From assembly GCA_910588285.1 (NCBI GenBank), contig CAJUQB010000167.1:1-6553 (forward strand): DNA of 6,553 bases, read 5' to 3'. The position numbers and the translations under genes were made by a program. The notes below the pieces were generated by a model. It did no database searches and had not been told where the DNA came from. It saw nothing but the letters and a program-made list of their open reading frames with translations. The stretch's first letter is position 1; every line of letters starts with the position of its first letter. Positions 4,991 to 6,553 of the stretch are shown one piece after another. The DNA is from an uncultured Lachnospiraceae bacterium (lineage in GTDB: Bacteria; Bacillota; Clostridia; Lachnospirales; Lachnospiraceae).

Positions 4991-6382
4991 CTACTTTACG
5001 CGGGCCAGTACGTCGTCAATGTTGCCTGCATTGAGGAAGTAGCTCTCGGGAATATCATCGTATTTGCCCTCGATGATCTCCTTAAAGCCCTGGATCGTCT
5101 CAGAAACAGGCACGTAACGTCCCTCCATGCCGGTGAACTGTCCGGCCACAAAGAAGGGCTGGGAAAGGAATCTCTGAACCTTTCTGGCTCTGGACACGAT
5201 CAGCTTTTCCTCATCGGAAAGTTCATCCATGCCGAGGATGGCGATGATATCCTGAAGTTCATTGTATTTCTGAAGGATCTCCTGCACGCCTCTGGCTACT
5301 TTATAATGCTCCTCGCCCACGATTCTGGGATCAAGGATCCTGGAGGTGGATTCAAGCGGGTCTACGGCAGGATAAATACCCAGCTCCACGATGGAACGGG
5401 AAAGCACCGTCGTCGCATCCAGATGGGCGAAGGTGGTGGCCGGAGCCGGATCCGTCAGGTCGTCGGCAGGCACGTAAACGGCCTGAACCGATGTGATGGA
5501 ACCGCTCTTAGTGGAAGTGATACGCTCCTGGAGAGCGCCCATCTCCGTCTGAAGAGTCGGCTGATAACCTACGGCCGAAGGCATACGTCCAAGCAGAGCC
5601 GAAACCTCGGAACCTGCCTGGGTAAAACGGAAAATATTGTCGATGAAGAGCAGCACGTCTTTGCCGCCCTCGTCGCGGAAGTACTCCGCCATGGTCAGGC
5701 CGGTAAGGCCCACTCTCATTCTGGCTCCCGGCGGCTCGTTCATCTGTCCGAACACCATGGTCGTCTTATTGATAACGCCGGATTCCGTCATCTCATGGTA
5801 AAGGTCGTTCCCCTCACGGGTGCGCTCGCCCACGCCGGTAAATACGGAATATCCGCCGTGCTCTGTCGCGATGTTACGGATCAGCTCCTGGATCAGAACC
5901 GTCTTTCCTACTCCGGCGCCGCCGAAGAGCCCGATCTTTCCGCCCTTCTGATAAGGGCAGAGAAGGTCAACAACCTTGATTCCCGTTTCCAGAATCTCCG
6001 TATCCGTCGCCTGCTCCGAAAACTCGGGGGCCGGCCTGTGAATCGGAAGCTTTTTCTCCGTAACCGGAGCTTCTTTATTGTCAATGGGCTCGCCCAAAAC
6101 ATTGAAAATACGTCCAAGGGTATTCTCTCCAACCGGCACGGTGATGGGCGTGCCTGTGGCCACCGCCTCCATGCCCCGGAGCAGACCGTCTGTGGAGCCC
6201 ATGGCGATACATCTTACGGTGTCGTCGCCCAGATGCTGAGATACCTCAACCACCAGTTCCGTTCCGTCAGTCCTCTTCACCTTGATCGCCTCATTGATGT
6301 CGGGGAGCTTTCCTTCGCTGAACTTAATGTCCAGAACGGCACTGATAATCTGGGTGATTCTGCCGATATTCGTCTCTGGCAT
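4991..6382 (-). CDS. atpD: F1Fo ATP synthase catalytic beta subunit
   Basis: The 463-residue catalytic subunit of F1 couples proton or sodium flow to ATP synthesis on the cytoplasmic face of the membrane. Motifs seen are Walker A GGAGVGKT (154-161, Lys160 and Thr161), catalytic Glu186 in GERTREGNDLY, Walker B LLFIDNI (Asp248), SALLGRMPSAVGYQPTL (261-277), the adenine-pocket tyrosine region IYPAVDPL (336-343) and the torque loop DELSDEE (386-392). All key residues are present, so the enzyme should be active. The segment FFVAGQFTG (410-418) has Gly where many beta subunits have Glu. The ATG at 6382 has AAAGGAG ten bases upstream and a second AAGGA directly before it. It lies 40 bases after atpG and 11 before atpC, in the usual atpIBEFHAGDC order. 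Ion specificity is set by subunit c, outside the window. Confidence 0.99.
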   Translation of the reverse strand: MPETNIGRITQIISAVLDIKFSEGKLPDINEAIKVKRTDGTELVVEVSQHLGDDTVRCIAMGSTDGLLRGMEAVATGTPITVPVGENTLGRIFNVLGEPIDNKEAPVTEKKLPIHRPAPEFSEQATDTEILETGIKVVDLLCPYQKGGKIGLFGGAGVGKTVLIQELIRNIATEHGGYSVFTGVGERTREGNDLYHEMTESGVINKTTMVFGQMNEPPGARMRVGLTGLTMAEYFRDEGGKDVLLFIDNIFRFTQAGSEVSALLGRMPSAVGYQPTLQTEMGALQERITSTKSGSITSVQAVYVPADDLTDPAPATTFAHLDATTVLSRSIVELGIYPAVDPLESTSRILDPRIVGEEHYKVARGVQEILQKYNELQDIIAILGMDELSDEEKLIVSRARKVQRFLSQPFFVAGQFTGMEGRYVPVSETIQGFKEIIEGKYDDIPESYFLNAGNIDDVLARVK

Positions 6383-6422
6383 TCCTTGCTCACTCCTTTA
6401 TTGTTTATTCTATACCTCTTAA

Positions 6423-6553
6423 CTAATTAAGAGCCTCTGCGCCTGCAATGATCTCCGTCAGTTCCTGAGTGATGGAGGACTGTCTTGCGCGGTTGTACTG
6501 CAGTGACAGCTTCTCGATCATCTCTTCCGCATTGCTGGTCGCGGAATCCATCG
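6423..6553 (-). CDS. atpG: F1Fo ATP synthase gamma subunit, C-terminal end only
   Basis: The visible 42 residues read MDSATSNAEEMIEKLSLQYN, RARQSSITQELTEI, then IAGAEALN and a stop. This is the highly conserved C-terminal helix of the gamma rotor shaft that inserts into the alpha3beta3 core; the pattern A-T-S-N-A, N-R-A-R-Q and I-T-Q-E-L-T-E-I is diagnostic. The gene enters from the right edge of the window, so the N-terminus and start are not seen. It is followed by atpD after 40 bases with no terminator between them, as expected within one operon. Confidence 0.96.
   Translation of the reverse strand, partial: MDSATSNAEEMIEKLSLQYNRARQSSITQELTEIIAGAEALN

Noticed and set aside
5306..6430. 374-residue open frame antisense to atpD
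   Set aside because: Arg/His/Gly-rich with no family signature, and it lies wholly over a highly conserved gene. It is a shadow frame.

Overview
The window looks like a mosaic stretch of a Gram-positive clostridial chromosome, most plausibly a gut Lachnospiraceae-type Firmicute. That is an inference from the strong AGGAGG-type ribosome binding sites, the protein sequences and the gene neighbourhood; no ribosomal marker is present to fix the taxon.

Left part (about 1-1990): a compact, AT-richer accessory module. A PadR-family repressor (minus strand, cut by the window edge) is divergent from a MepA-like MATE efflux pump (406-1788, plus). The 123-nt gap between them holds two operators with identical arms, TACTATA-N3-TATAGTA, each lying on one of two face-to-face promoters. 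The pump is followed by a long hairpin that also contains the stop codon of a 5'-truncated cysteine-rich KTR gene on the opposite strand. KTR genes are common cargo of clostridial conjugative transposons, so this part probably derives from such an element and its right edge was broken near position 1990.

Middle part (about 1991-4405): a GntR-family remnant (2040-2528, minus) that keeps the UTRA effector domain but has lost its DNA-binding HTH. Next comes a methyl-accepting chemotaxis protein (2692-4365, plus) with an extended -10 promoter and a short leader that can fold into a terminator-like hairpin ending in U5.

Right part (about 4400-6553): the GC-richer housekeeping end of the F1Fo ATP synthase operon on the minus strand, atpG (3' end only), atpD and atpC. 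It is tail-to-tail with the chemotaxis gene, and three hairpin terminators separate them.

Functionally there are three independent units: a self-regulated drug or metabolite efflux cassette, a single chemoreceptor, and the end of the energy-conversion operon. The stretch between the pump and the chemoreceptor is a scar zone with two broken genes side by side. I see no CRISPR array, tRNA, rRNA, complete insertion sequence or clear new multi-gene system. The most unusual items are the paired-operator control region, the KTR/GntR junction and the chemoreceptor leader.
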